A DNA stretch of 64,000 nt from Turneriella sp942492915 (GTDB lineage: Bacteria; Spirochaetota; Leptospiria; Turneriellales; Turneriellaceae), in the NCBI GenBank assembly GCA_942492915.1, contig OW818662.1:1798001-1862000 (forward strand). Direction: 5' to 3'. The position numbers were made by a program, and so were the translations under genes. Each line of letters opens with the position of its first letter. Position 1 is the stretch's first letter. Positions 1 to 10,290 of the stretch are shown one piece after another. The notes beneath the pieces are model-generated. The model saw nothing but the letters and a program-made list of their open reading frames with translations, searched no databases and was not told the DNA's origin.

Positions 1-3000
1 ATATCTGTGTATTCACCGGCTTCGATGATGTTGTTGCTGTTACGATCGTAATGTGGCTCTTCAAGTTTCTTGTTATAGATCTCGCAGAGAATCAAATTCT
101 TGATCGCTTTGATTTCATTGTCAAAATTAATCCCACCACCCGAGCCAGACGATGAAATATGACACTCCACCTTATTGCCGTTATTCGGGTTCGCTGCATA
201 GACGACGTCAGCCGGCGAGCCACCGAGAGTGCGACCATAGAGCCAGTCAAGTTTTGAATCGATGTCTTGCACCGTCAGCGTATTGACGGATTTCTCTAAG
301 TTTCGCGCCACGCCGCCCATATCAAACATGTAATAGTCTTTGTCATAAATATTCGGCACCTGCGTCGTAATCGAGCACGTACCGCCGACATTGGCTGTGT
401 CGGTATACGTTGTAGCGCCGGTATACGCTGCCGAGATGAACGTAAACGTTCCTGGATCCCACACGCCGTCTTCGTTGTGGTCGTAGAAGCCGTTTGCCGA
501 ACCACCCGGGCATGTCGGCTCGCCGAGCATGAAGGGACTATAAAGCAGGTCTTTCTTGATATCGACTTCAAAATACTTGTTCACCTTATCGTTCATGTCG
601 TCGAACACGCTCTGGTACGAGCCGAGCGTCTTAAACTGGTCAAAGTTGAAGCTGCGCAGCGTGTTCAGGTCGTCCATTTTTGTCGAAACGAGCACGTCGA
701 GAAAACTATCGACCGAATAGTCGCCTGAATTATTGGTATCGCGAATAAAATCGACGACGTGGTCGATATCGGCATCAGTCAGAGAAATCTGCGATGAACT
801 ATTCTGTACATTCGCGAGGTAGTTATTCAACATCGGAATCGCCGCTTTGATCGCCGCGACGATTTCAGCGTCTGAGGTCAGTGACCGCAGGTACGAGACG
901 AATTGCTTCATCATATTGATCGGCACGCTGTTCAATGCCACACCGTTCACACTCTGGTCGAAGCGATTGGTTCTGAAAAGCGCCGGATGCAGGGTGTGTA
1001 CACCAGAACCCGCACTTGTGGTGTTAATTGCGGCGCCGCCAGAAGTTGCACTGAGCCTAAACGAATCGGGTGTCACAGGCGCCTTAACAAAATAGAGATT
1101 CGTAGTGGGCGTACCGGCAGATAGACCTGCTGGCAATGACCCAGTCGTCGTCAGATAGACTTTATCGTTCGCTTCAAGCCCATGGCCCTTGAGGCTCACG
1201 ATACCCGGCGAGCTCTGTTTGATCTCGACAACGATCGAAGGGTTGACCGCATTCTTGGTCGCGAAATAGCGCAGGCGGTCTTTATTCTTCATGCCAGACG
1301 CCGTGACGACAGCACCCGAAGTTACGTCGAAGTTGTCTTCAGCTTTGCGTATGTTGTCTGCAATCAATGCTTCCAGATCACGAATCAGCGGATCGATGTA
1401 AGCGACGTTCGCGTACTTGTTGTTCGTGAGTTTTGGTACGAGGCCGTTTCTGAGGCCAGGGGCTGTCTCAGTCAGGATGTTCGTTAACGCGCCGGTGTTA
1501 TATTGTGGCAGGTTCGTGTTTGCACCTGCGTTGTTGTACATGACGCTCTCGTTAAGGGAGGCGAGGGCGGTAAAAAGCGTATCCAAATGCACTCTGTAAC
1601 CTAGATTTCCGTTCACGCAGCCCGGCGCACCATTAGAGCAGAAATTTCTAATAGTGACGTTGTCACGATTCTCACCTGCAACCATGGCAGTTGCGGCCGG
1701 GTAGGTGCTGACTTTCATGACCTGCCCGTCTTCATGCATCGTCCCGAACAAGACAACAAGGGGCGTCAACATTCCGGTTAGTTTGCCATCTGAGGGACCT
1801 CGATAATCGTACCATGTCGCGACCGTGCCATTGGCATTGTATGTTGCAGGGTACTTTAGGCAGCCGGTTACGACGAACTCGTTGCATGTATTGGTATCTG
1901 GGTTTACTTTGGGAATCGGTGGCAAATCCCGCGCGGTTACCCCGCATCCATTTGTGAAGTTCTCCAATAAGTCAGGCCCGCCGCCTACTCCCGGGCTTAA
2001 GACACCACCCACGCAGGTGGTTTCGTCTGTCGGAAAGAATGTATTGAAAAATGGACTAAAATTTGCCATTGATGGAGTTGTGCGATGGGCGCCAACTGTG
2101 CCAGCGAGTACCTCTGATTGTACGTAACGCGCTTCAGCCAGAGTCAGCACTGAATCAAAGTTATCCTTGATCATTGCGGGGGTTACTGGACCGTCACCGA
2201 GGCTGCCCCATATCTGCCCCCAAAGGTCAATGAGAATACTCGTCAGGGCACCGAAAGTCTGAATAGAAGTATCCAGCAATACCATCGAATCTCCGGCCTG
2301 AAATGAAGAAACCCCATAACGTGTGGTCTTATGAATGGTAACCCCGTTCTTACCACCTGCTGGTGTCTCTGAAATGAAACCACGCGTAGCGTCGTTGACA
2401 TAACCATCTCCATTCGCACCCATTCCAAAGCCAGCACGATTCCAACGGCCATTATCAGTCGGATTTGAACCCGCTCGCTTCGCCGTTGTGACACCCCACA
2501 AGCCATTGGCGTTAATAGTTGAGAAGACGGCAAAGGAGGCAGCCTGCCAAATTGTAGCATCTGAAGAGCTGGCAATAGGGATCACAAATATGTATTTCTT
2601 ATACTTAAGTACCCATTCGATATTTGCACGAATCGCTTCGTCACGTGTTTCAAAATCAACTCGAACGGCTGAGTTAATATCGCAATTGTTCGTAACAATA
2701 TTCAGATTTGTGTAATTCGCATTATTTGTAGGTCGTATCCAGCCATAACGCGCATAACCATACGTACTGCCTTGCGCTTCAACCCAACATGCATCGCTAC
2801 TGCTGCGTGGGCGATATATCATCTCGTAAAGATGGTAATTCCCATTTCGATTAAGTTGCAGCGTCGCGTTGTTCATGCCTCCATTTTCACCGAGGGCCAC
2901 TTCTGAGTAGGCATTGGGGCTCCCGCCGCCGATGATGCTAAATCCATATCCAGTTGCGATCGCAGAGCGATAGCCATCTGTGAAAAAGTCGTTTTCGTAT

Positions 3001-5445
3001 TTTAGTGCGCTCCCATTGGCAGCCCGGCCGCGAACGGTATATGGGCCATACCCTTCCCAAGCATTAAGGGAAAATTCTGCTACCATCCAGTTAGAAGTTT
3101 TGAGGCCCGTCGACTCTATGTCCCCCTGATGCGGTGAAAAGACACCACGAAATAAGCCGTTGGTGGTGTCTCCCGCGTAAACGTCAGTGTCGTTACGCGG
3201 AATAAATCGACCGGGACTCAGCAATTCGAAGGCAAACATACCCAAAGAAGCTGAAAATGCTTCATTTTGCCGAGAAGAGTTCGGAACTCCGCCAGCCCTC
3301 AACGGGGTATTCGTAACCTGAACTGTGGTGGATGGCAAGCCAAGCGGCATTGGTATCGAAATAGATCCCGTTGCACCCAATGGGCTGCCCATAGAGGTTA
3401 GACAACCCTGCAAAGTCAGATTGGCTGGCGCATTATTCGGGTCAACAATCCCATTGGCAGCAGCAATCGTATAAAGGAATGATGTCAAATAAGGGATACG
3501 ATCTGGGTCATACCCTGCGTCATTCACAGCGTTATAACCAGGCACGCTCGGGTTTAATTTGCCATACTTATCAAGGATAGCCATATTGCGCATCGAGTAT
3601 TGCATCTGCGCAATGTAACTCTGGAGGTTTCGCTCTGGATCACCAAATGAGCTCTGTGCCTCTTCTGCCGTCAGCGCCCATTGAGTAATGGATTGATCAT
3701 AGTACCGATCTAGTACATGAAAGTAGAAATTGCGCAGGGCTGATTCGAGATAGATTTCCCCGTTATACCCTGATGGCACCGGTACAAGAGCGTTGACGCG
3801 TGTGCTCATGAAGTTTCTGTAAGAATTGAATGTCGTCGCTGTCGAGCGTACTTGAACCAACTGCGATATCGGCCCATCACTCGCCATGTCGGATGTACCG
3901 TCACTGTACAGTAAGCCGGCGAAAAGTTGGGCCGGCCGCACAGGTGTACAATTGCATGTATAACTCGAACCTGTAAGGATTTTACCCTTTAGAGCAGGCT
4001 TTGAATATCGACTGGTAAAATTATTCACCCCATAGGTTCCATTCTCCACAATATCTTTGCCAAACACATACATCGCGCTTGTCGTATCGATCTCAGAGAA
4101 GTTCTCGAGGTCGTCGAGTTTGGGTGCGTCATTATAGAGAGACTTGAGCAGCCATTCGGTGAGGTATTGGTCGTTGGTCAGCGCTGTGCCATCGGGATTC
4201 AGCATCGAAAGGTGTTCGGCCTCGCGGTCGAGCACCTCTTTGCCGTCGTTAAACACAAAATCTTTGCGCGTGATCGGGTAGACGTGGTCGATCAGGTAAT
4301 CGGTGACCGCCACCTGCGACTGAAACACGATATTCGATTGGTTCACCGTCCAGTCTGCTATCGTCTTTTCACTCGTAGAATAGTCGGCGAGTTTGTTCTG
4401 CAGATCAAAAATAAGGTTTCTGATTCTGAGCTCCACATCGCCTGAATTTTTGAGCACCGCGGTCGCATTGCGCATGAACGCGCCCGGCGAATTGTCAGAT
4501 TTCGGTACATACGCTGCCCCGCCACTCGTGACCGAAATGCCTGTCACCTGCCCGCTCGCGATGGTCGCCGTGGCAGTTGCACCTGAGCCCGGGCCGGGCG
4601 ATGAGTCAATGTTGACAATGGCGGATGTATAACCGGTACCGGGGTTGGTGACCGTGATACCGGTGATCACGCTTTCGACAATAGTGGCCTCAGCCGTAGC
4701 GCCGGTGCCATCGCCGACAATTTCAATGCGCGGGCCCGAACGGTTTGCATAGATACAGAAACCGGTGCGCAGAATATCATAGAGCGACCACAGCGTATCG
4801 CGGCCTTCGATGTCGGTTGCATCCGATTCGGGGCGCGAATTCAAGAACACCGAACCAGGGTCGTCGCAGACCTTCCAGGTCGTCAGTACAGGAAAATGAT
4901 ATTCATTCACGCGCGAAACGTCGGGGTGCGCAACAGAAATTGGGAACAGCGAATTACTTTCGCCCATATAACGAATAGCCCGCGCGCCGAGGTATGCGCC
5001 GTCGGTAATCGCTTTGGGGTCAACGTCGAGCAGACGCTCGACAAGGTCGATCGCGGCATTGTACTCTGCCTGCCTTGCTGGCGTCGCCTGGTAAAAAGCG
5101 CGCAAAACGATCGACGACAGCAGAGATCGAATCGGTCAATTGTGGTAATGCCGGCCGGTCTTTAGATAACATGCCGAGTGCATGCATCGACTTGACGCCC
5201 ATCACGGGATCTGCCTGAATCAGGCGATCAAGACGTGCATTGAACTCACTCGCATTGACCGTGGTGAAAGCGGCACGAATTGCAGGTGTGTTATTAAAGA
5301 GGTCAGAGAGCGCAGTATCTGATTTGGGTTGAAAAGTTTGAAATTCAAGCTCGCTCGGTTTACAGGCCGACCACAGCATTGCCGTGGCGAGCAATAACGC
5401 CAGCGGCGGTGTCTTCATATCAGATAGTCTCTGTATTTTCGTCAT
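1..5445 (-). CDS. Giant lipoprotein-like surface protein; 3' end outside window; one frameshift near the start
   Basis: Reading leftward, the frame opens at 5445 behind a good ribosome site (AGGTGA, 5 bases before ATG). It encodes a basic start, a hydrophobic stretch and a cysteine in LWSAC, which fits a relaxed spirochaetal lipoprotein signal. This frame stops at 5020. A second frame, one base over, is open from about 5137 to base 1; I checked it codon by codon and found no stop. The two join smoothly if one base is removed from the A5 run at 5093-5097. About 1,814 codons are visible. Seen inside: a Gly/Thr-rich stretch of the GTGYTS type (about 4515-4735), a KGHGLEANDKVYLTT-type module common in phage tail and large surface proteins (about 985-1215), and three acidic calcium-loop-like segments (708-740, 450-482, 3-47). 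The role is unknown; surface adhesion or a structural task is a guess. Authentic frameshift, sequencing error and phase variation cannot be separated here. Confidence 0.75.
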
Positions 5446-5723
5446 TATTCACCTTTTGGGTCGCCCCAGATTCGATCGCAGCAAACGCCGCAGATCAAAG
5501 CTTCAGGCTATATTTGTCCCCGATGAAAAATGACACCTGTGGCACCTTACGTGCCAAAAAAGTGAACGCAGTGTTTAGTGATTGTGAACGACTGTTTAAT
5601 GTTCTGTCAGCAGTCAGAACCAATGAATTTCTACCAGACAATAAACTCGCCGACTTTAAGTCTGCAAGTCATAATTTAAGATTGTTCGCACAATGTACCG
5701 ATAATAAATGGGGCAGCAATACA
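5446..5723. promoter_or_regulatory. Divergent intergenic region, probable promoters
   Basis: This 278-base gap separates two divergent genes, so promoters for both should lie here. I see no convincing -35/-10 pair. A short inverted repeat, ATTGT-TCGC-ACAAT, lies at 5681-5694, about 30 bases before the rightward start at 5724, and could be an operator. A rightward frame stays open from 5379 across the gap, but its translation is not acidic and has no repeats like the protein that follows, so I do not count it as coding. Confidence 0.35.
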
Positions 5724-7628
5724 ATGGCAAACGCAGTCGCGGAAAAGAAAAAGATCGAAGAAGATGAGTTCGGCATCCATGGTGACCTGGCAACTTCGGG
5801 CGCCAACGGCGACGATTTTGTCGTGCTCTATGACTCGTCGCAAGAAGGCGAAACGGCAGAACCACCGGCACCGAGCCTCGACGACCTGAACGAAAGCCAC
5901 ACGCTGGGTTCAGACGGCGAACGCCATGCAGAAGACGCATACATTGACGACATTCTTTCATCTGACGATATAGAAACCCCGGCGCCCGTAAAGGCTGCAG
6001 CAACGCACGGCGCCGCGGCGAGCGACCTCGACGACGACGGCCCGATTTCGCTTTCGAGCGAAGAACTCGACGGCATTCTTGAAATGGGCCCTGGCGCAGA
6101 AGAAGAGTTTCATCCTGATTTTCCGCCCGACGGCGAAGCTGCACACGAGCCAATGCAGCACGATGCGCCCGCCCCTGTTCTCACCAGCGAAGAACCTGAA
6201 GAATTTGAACTCCCCCCTGCTGAGCTTAACGAAATGGAGAGCGGCTCTGCTTCAGCGGATGGCTATGACGACGACGAGCTGCCCATTGCCATTTCTGACG
6301 AAGACCTCGACGAAATATTACTTGAAGAAGAAGGTGCGGATTTTTCACAGGGCGCACCAGCTGCCGCGCCTGCTCAGAGAGCTCCCGATTTTCACGAAGA
6401 ACAGCACGTAAGCGCTGCGCCCACGCCGGCTGAGGACCATTTTGACTCCATGCAAGATGAAGAGCCGATTGCGCTCTCTGACGATGAGCTCGACCATATT
6501 CTCGCCGACGCCGAAGCGGGTCACGACGGCCACGACACCACCCCTGCCCCGGGAATTGAAGATGAAATTTTGACCCTCGACGATGATTCAGAAATTACGC
6601 TGATCGACGATTCAGGCCCTGCAGACTCTCTCGACGCAGGGTTTGACAATAACGTGGACCACTCAGAGCCGCAGCACGACCGCGGCGCCCCAGACTCGGC
6701 AGGCGCGAGTTTTTTCGACAGCGACGAAGATGAACCCATTACACTCTCTGATGAAGAGCTCGACGGCATTCTGAGCTCGGCGCCTGAAGAGTCGCACAAG
6801 AATACCGACGAAGTTCTGCTCGGCGAACTGCCGAACGACGGCACCGTCGAGATTCAGGATGACCACAGCGCAAGCGCGTCGAATGACGACGACGAGCCGG
6901 TTTCCCTCTCCAATGAAGAGCTCGACGGCATTCTCATGGATACCGACGAACCGATCGACGGTCTCGCAGATCTGCCACCTGAACATGACGCCTCACCTTC
7001 TGCAGATGCGCACAAAGATTTTTTTGACGCGGACGAAGACGAACCGATAGCGCTGTCTGCAGACGAGCTCGATGGTATCGCTGCGACGGCCGTCGAAGAA
7101 GACGCGCCGGCAGCACCTGCCGCTCCGTTGGCTGAGCTACCACCCGATGAAATGGGCGATCTCGCCGGCGGTGACGCCGCTGCTCTGCCCGAAATCGACG
7201 AACGCTACAACGACGTCGACCATATGGACGCTTCGACGGAGCCGGGTTCAGCAGAGGCCGATGAAGACGACGGCCCGATCGCGCTTTCAGCAGACGAACT
7301 CGACGGTATCGCCGCCGACGCGCACGAAGTTACGCCCGAAGCGCCGATGGTACCGCTCGGCCCGCTCGACGGCGGCCACGAGCCGAGCCTCGCAGAAAAC
7401 ACTGATAAACAGGCGACAGTATTCGAAGAAGACCTCGAAGCCGCCACGCTCATCCATGAAGATGACAAAGCGGCGGCCGCACCGACTCCCGATACTGAAG
7501 AGCTGAAGTCGGTTATGGGATATCTCGACAACCTGCTCGGTGAGCTTCCCGACGACGTCATCGAAAAGTTTGCGCAATCAGAGTATTTCAAACTATACCA
7601 GAAAATCATGGACAAGCTCGGCATATAA
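5724..7628 (+). CDS. Acidic protein with seven FliM-like LSxxELDxIL motifs
   Basis: 634 residues from the ATG at 5724, which begins MANAVAEKKKIEEDEFG. The frame is open further upstream, but that part has no such character. The protein is very acidic and has no signal peptide or membrane span, so it is probably cytoplasmic. Seven copies of a 16-18 residue motif of the type DEDEPIALSDEELDGIL occur at 6030-6080, 6267-6320, 6456-6503, 6723-6773, 6885-6935, 7032-7079 and 7260-7310, separated by Pro/Ala-rich linkers. The C-terminus is different: a compact helical segment (VMGYLDNLLGEL to the end). The core LSxxELDxIL resembles the N-terminus of FliM in this window (ILSQDEIDQLL), a segment known in other bacteria to bind phosphorylated CheY. 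A scaffold for CheY-like regulators is inference. The following gene is a GAF-domain protein and may be co-transcribed. Confidence 0.8.
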   Translation: MANAVAEKKKIEEDEFGIHGDLATSGANGDDFVVLYDSSQEGETAEPPAPSLDDLNESHTLGSDGERHAEDAYIDDILSSDDIETPAPVKAAATHGAAASDLDDDGPISLSSEELDGILEMGPGAEEEFHPDFPPDGEAAHEPMQHDAPAPVLTSEEPEEFELPPAELNEMESGSASADGYDDDELPIAISDEDLDEILLEEEGADFSQGAPAAAPAQRAPDFHEEQHVSAAPTPAEDHFDSMQDEEPIALSDDELDHILADAEAGHDGHDTTPAPGIEDEILTLDDDSEITLIDDSGPADSLDAGFDNNVDHSEPQHDRGAPDSAGASFFDSDEDEPITLSDEELDGILSSAPEESHKNTDEVLLGELPNDGTVEIQDDHSASASNDDDEPVSLSNEELDGILMDTDEPIDGLADLPPEHDASPSADAHKDFFDADEDEPIALSADELDGIAATAVEEDAPAAPAAPLAELPPDEMGDLAGGDAAALPEIDERYNDVDHMDASTEPGSAEADEDDGPIALSADELDGIAADAHEVTPEAPMVPLGPLDGGHEPSLAENTDKQATVFEEDLEAATLIHEDDKAAAAPTPDTEELKSVMGYLDNLLGELPDDVIEKFAQSEYFKLYQKIMDKLGI

Positions 7629-7634
7629 GAAAAT

Positions 7635-7666
7635 TTGCGTTGTTAGGCTATAGCCCAACAACGCAA
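7635..7666 (+). terminator. Stem-loop between the repeat protein and the GAF gene
   Basis: TTGCGTTGTT and AACAACGCAA form a 10-bp stem, extended by GGC/GCC with one mismatch around a TATA loop. It starts six bases after the stop codon. No long T run follows, so it may act as a partial terminator or an mRNA-stability element between two genes on the same strand. Confidence 0.5.
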
Positions 7667-7677
7667 TTGAACCGGCC

Positions 7678-9306
7678 ATGGGACTACGCGAGCGCGCAAG
7701 TGACTTTTCGAAAACCACGCAATCAGCGCATGGCATTGACCTCGGCCTCGAACTTCGCCCTGACCTGAACCAGCGCAAACCTGCCAACGAACAACCCAGG
7801 CAGGCTGCGCCTGCTGCAGGTCTTCAGCAAAAAGCGGCGGCCGCCTCTCAGCGGCACGCAGATGAAGAACCTTATCGCTCCGCTGCTGCTGCACCATTGC
7901 CGCACAAATCACAGCTCGATGCTGTGCTCAACCTGATCGAAATCTACAAAGAATTCGGTTCTGTACGCTCTGCCGCCGACCTGTGGCAGGTTGTCGCCTA
8001 TTCTCTGATGGCGCAGCTCGGCACAAAATTTATCGCAATTTTTATGGAAGACGACGGCCGCATGCAACTTAAGCATGCGCTTGGCTTCACGCTGCCCGAA
8101 GATTTCTCTTTTTCGGCAACGGGTAAATTCGGTAAAATACTCGCAGCGGGTAAAAAGCCCGAGTTGATCGCTGACCTTCAAGGTTCGTTGTCAGACAGCG
8201 AAGCGCGTTTTCTCGATAGTTGCGGAGCGCGGTATGCAGCGCCGGTTTTGCGCTATGAAGAGCTGCGCGGCGTTATACTGGTTAACCCCTCTGCGGGCGA
8301 AGCCGCGCTCAAATCTGACGATCTCTTTTATCTGAAGGTGTGCGGTGAACTGCTCGGCGCAATGGAATCGCAGCTGCAGATGATCGCCGGCGCAGAAGAA
8401 AAACGCGCCAGCTTCGGCAAGGCGCAAAAATACCAGGAATACGCGACCGAATTCGTGTCTAAGCTCGGCCGGGCTGACAACGACGAACCGCTAAGAGATG
8501 TGCTCGAAGGCGAACTTAACGTGCACTACCCTGAGACGTCGCTGCTGCTCATGACACGCGAAGATTTTTTTCTGCGTACGCATTTCGCCACCGGATTCAA
8601 CCGTGACAACACGGCAAACCTCGAAGTTGCGCTTGTTGATTCAGTGGTTGAAAAGATTAAACAAGGGCAGACTCTGCTCAGCACTGGTGATTTCGACGAA
8701 TCAGAGGCGTTTGCATTTCTGGCACGCTACCGGCAAATACATGCGCATAAGGTACTGCACAGGCAAGAATTTCTGGCGATAGCCTTTATCGGCGAAACCG
8801 AAGCTGAAAAAGTTGCGGCGCTGCGCACGGTGCTTGACCATTATGTTATGCAGAGCCATGTTGCGAAACTGCGCGACCATGCAACCGCGTCGCTCAACCA
8901 TGCCGACAACCCGGTCGTGGCGATTAAGAATTTTATTACCGCTTGCGAAGAGCACCTTCAGCGGGCCGAAGAGCCCTTCGCTGTTATTGTCACCGATGTG
9001 GTGAATTTTTCGCGGCTGCATAATCTGCACGGCGACAGCCACGCAGCCGCCGTACGCGATTTTACAAGGCGCACACTGCGCGAAATCATGGAAGCACAGG
9101 ACTTTTCAACCGAAGTCTTTCACGGGCATTTTGTCAGCGTGCTGAGGCAAAAAGAAGCGGGAGACGCCTGGCGCCTGTCGCGTATGCTGCAAAAACAGGC
9201 TGCACGAATTTACCCCGATGAAGATCTGCGCCCGCTCTACCAGCACAAGATATACGCCAGACCGCATATTCAAACGATTCCCTTTGAACTCTTGTTCAAA
9301 GGCTAA
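7678..9306 (+). CDS. GAF-domain protein with degenerate GGDEF-like C-terminus
   Basis: 542 residues. After a disordered, Ala/Gln-rich first 75 residues comes a GAF-like domain (about 85-240, with HALGFTLPEDFSF and APVLRYEELRGVILVN). A helical middle follows, with a possible second sensor-like domain (about 260-390). The last 110 residues (about 430-540) resemble a diguanylate cyclase: VTDVVNFSRLHNLHGD matches the usual DIDxFKxxND segment. At the place of the GGDEF signature the protein reads FHGHFVSVL, so catalysis is unlikely. No membrane span is visible. It is probably a cytoplasmic signalling or ligand-sensing protein paired with the upstream repeat protein. The GAF ligand cannot be read from the sequence. 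Confidence 0.7.
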   Translation: MGLRERASDFSKTTQSAHGIDLGLELRPDLNQRKPANEQPRQAAPAAGLQQKAAAASQRHADEEPYRSAAAAPLPHKSQLDAVLNLIEIYKEFGSVRSAADLWQVVAYSLMAQLGTKFIAIFMEDDGRMQLKHALGFTLPEDFSFSATGKFGKILAAGKKPELIADLQGSLSDSEARFLDSCGARYAAPVLRYEELRGVILVNPSAGEAALKSDDLFYLKVCGELLGAMESQLQMIAGAEEKRASFGKAQKYQEYATEFVSKLGRADNDEPLRDVLEGELNVHYPETSLLLMTREDFFLRTHFATGFNRDNTANLEVALVDSVVEKIKQGQTLLSTGDFDESEAFAFLARYRQIHAHKVLHRQEFLAIAFIGETEAEKVAALRTVLDHYVMQSHVAKLRDHATASLNHADNPVVAIKNFITACEEHLQRAEEPFAVIVTDVVNFSRLHNLHGDSHAAAVRDFTRRTLREIMEAQDFSTEVFHGHFVSVLRQKEAGDAWRLSRMLQKQAARIYPDEDLRPLYQHKIYARPHIQTIPFELLFKG

Positions 9307-9353
9307 GATCCCCTTTTTCTTGAAGGCATGTTTCGTTTTCGCGTCACTGCCAT

Positions 9354-10280
9354 GTGCCCCTCTTTGACGCCCTGCCCGCAGCTTCGTTCGACCCCGCAAC
9401 CTGGGTAGACGGCAAAAAGCTTGGGGGTAAAAAACTCGCAGAGCTGCTCAGACTGCATATTAAAGGAGAAATATTCAAAACGGGTATTAAACCCGGACTG
9501 GCGGTCATTCTTGTGGGTGAAGACGCGGCCTCGCAGATCTATGTCGCCGGCAAAGAAAAAGCGGCGGTCGAGCTGGGCTTTGATTCGCGCGTCGTGCGCC
9601 TGCCAGCCGCGGTTACGCAAGAGGCTCTCGTTTCAGAAATTCACCGGTTTAATGTCGACACCTCGATACACGGCATTCTCGTTCAGCTTCCGCTGCCGCG
9701 CCACCTGAACGAAGCAGAAATTCTGCAGGCGATCGTCGCAGAAAAAGACGCCGATGGTTTTCACTACATCAACCAGGGCAAGCTCGCGGCGGGTATCGCG
9801 GCCACACTTCCCTGCACGCCGGCAGGGGTCGCTCTGATGCTGCGCGAGATTTCACAGGCGCCGACCGGCCTGAGTTTAGCGGGAAAACACGCCGTTGTGG
9901 TAGGCCGCTCGAATATTGTGGGTAAGCCTATGGCGCAACTGCTGCTCTCGGGCCTCAACATGACGGTCACGATGTGCCATTCCCGTACGCATGAACTGCA
10001 GCGTTTTGTCGCCGATGCCGATGTGCTCGTGAGCGCCACCGGAGTGCGTGGTGTTATCGACGCGGCGAAGATCAAGACCGGCGCGGTTGTGATCGACGTG
10101 GGCATGCACCGCATCGACGGCAAGGTCACCGGCGATCTCGATCTGGCACCGGTTGCCGATCGGGCAAGTTTTTACACTCCCGTACCGGGAGGCGTTGGCC
10201 CGATGACCATTGCGATGTTGCTCTTCAATACGTTTCGCAATGCGCAGGCGGCGAAGGCCGTCGGCACCCTGCACGCCTGA
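9354..10280 (+). CDS. folD: Methylenetetrahydrofolate dehydrogenase / methenyltetrahydrofolate cyclohydrolase
   Basis: 308 residues from a GTG start. FolD interconverts 5,10-methylene-THF, 5,10-methenyl-THF and 10-formyl-THF in the cytoplasm, feeding purine and formyl-Met-tRNA synthesis. Diagnostic stretches are all present in order: YVAGKEKAAVELG with the catalytic Tyr-x3-Lys, HGILVQLPLP, the nucleotide-binding VVGRSNIVGKPMAQLLL, VIDVGMHRIDGKVTGDLD, and the C-terminal PVPGGVGPMTIAML signature. The length is slightly above the usual 280-300 because of about 20 extra N-terminal residues. The next gene starts 10 bases after the stop. Confidence 0.95.
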   Translation: MPLFDALPAASFDPATWVDGKKLGGKKLAELLRLHIKGEIFKTGIKPGLAVILVGEDAASQIYVAGKEKAAVELGFDSRVVRLPAAVTQEALVSEIHRFNVDTSIHGILVQLPLPRHLNEAEILQAIVAEKDADGFHYINQGKLAAGIAATLPCTPAGVALMLREISQAPTGLSLAGKHAVVVGRSNIVGKPMAQLLLSGLNMTVTMCHSRTHELQRFVADADVLVSATGVRGVIDAAKIKTGAVVIDVGMHRIDGKVTGDLDLAPVADRASFYTPVPGGVGPMTIAMLLFNTFRNAQAAKAVGTLHA

Positions 10281-10290
10281 GGTAACTATT

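Noticed and set aside
477..4978. Many rightward frames of 60-100 codons in the first 5 kb.
   Set aside because: They are shadows of the long leftward frame, which has coherent protein features and no stop.
5379..5723. Upstream extension of the acidic repeat protein (115 more residues).
   Set aside because: It overlaps the divergent lipoprotein start, is not acidic, and lacks motifs. The frame is open by chance; ATG 5724 fits better.
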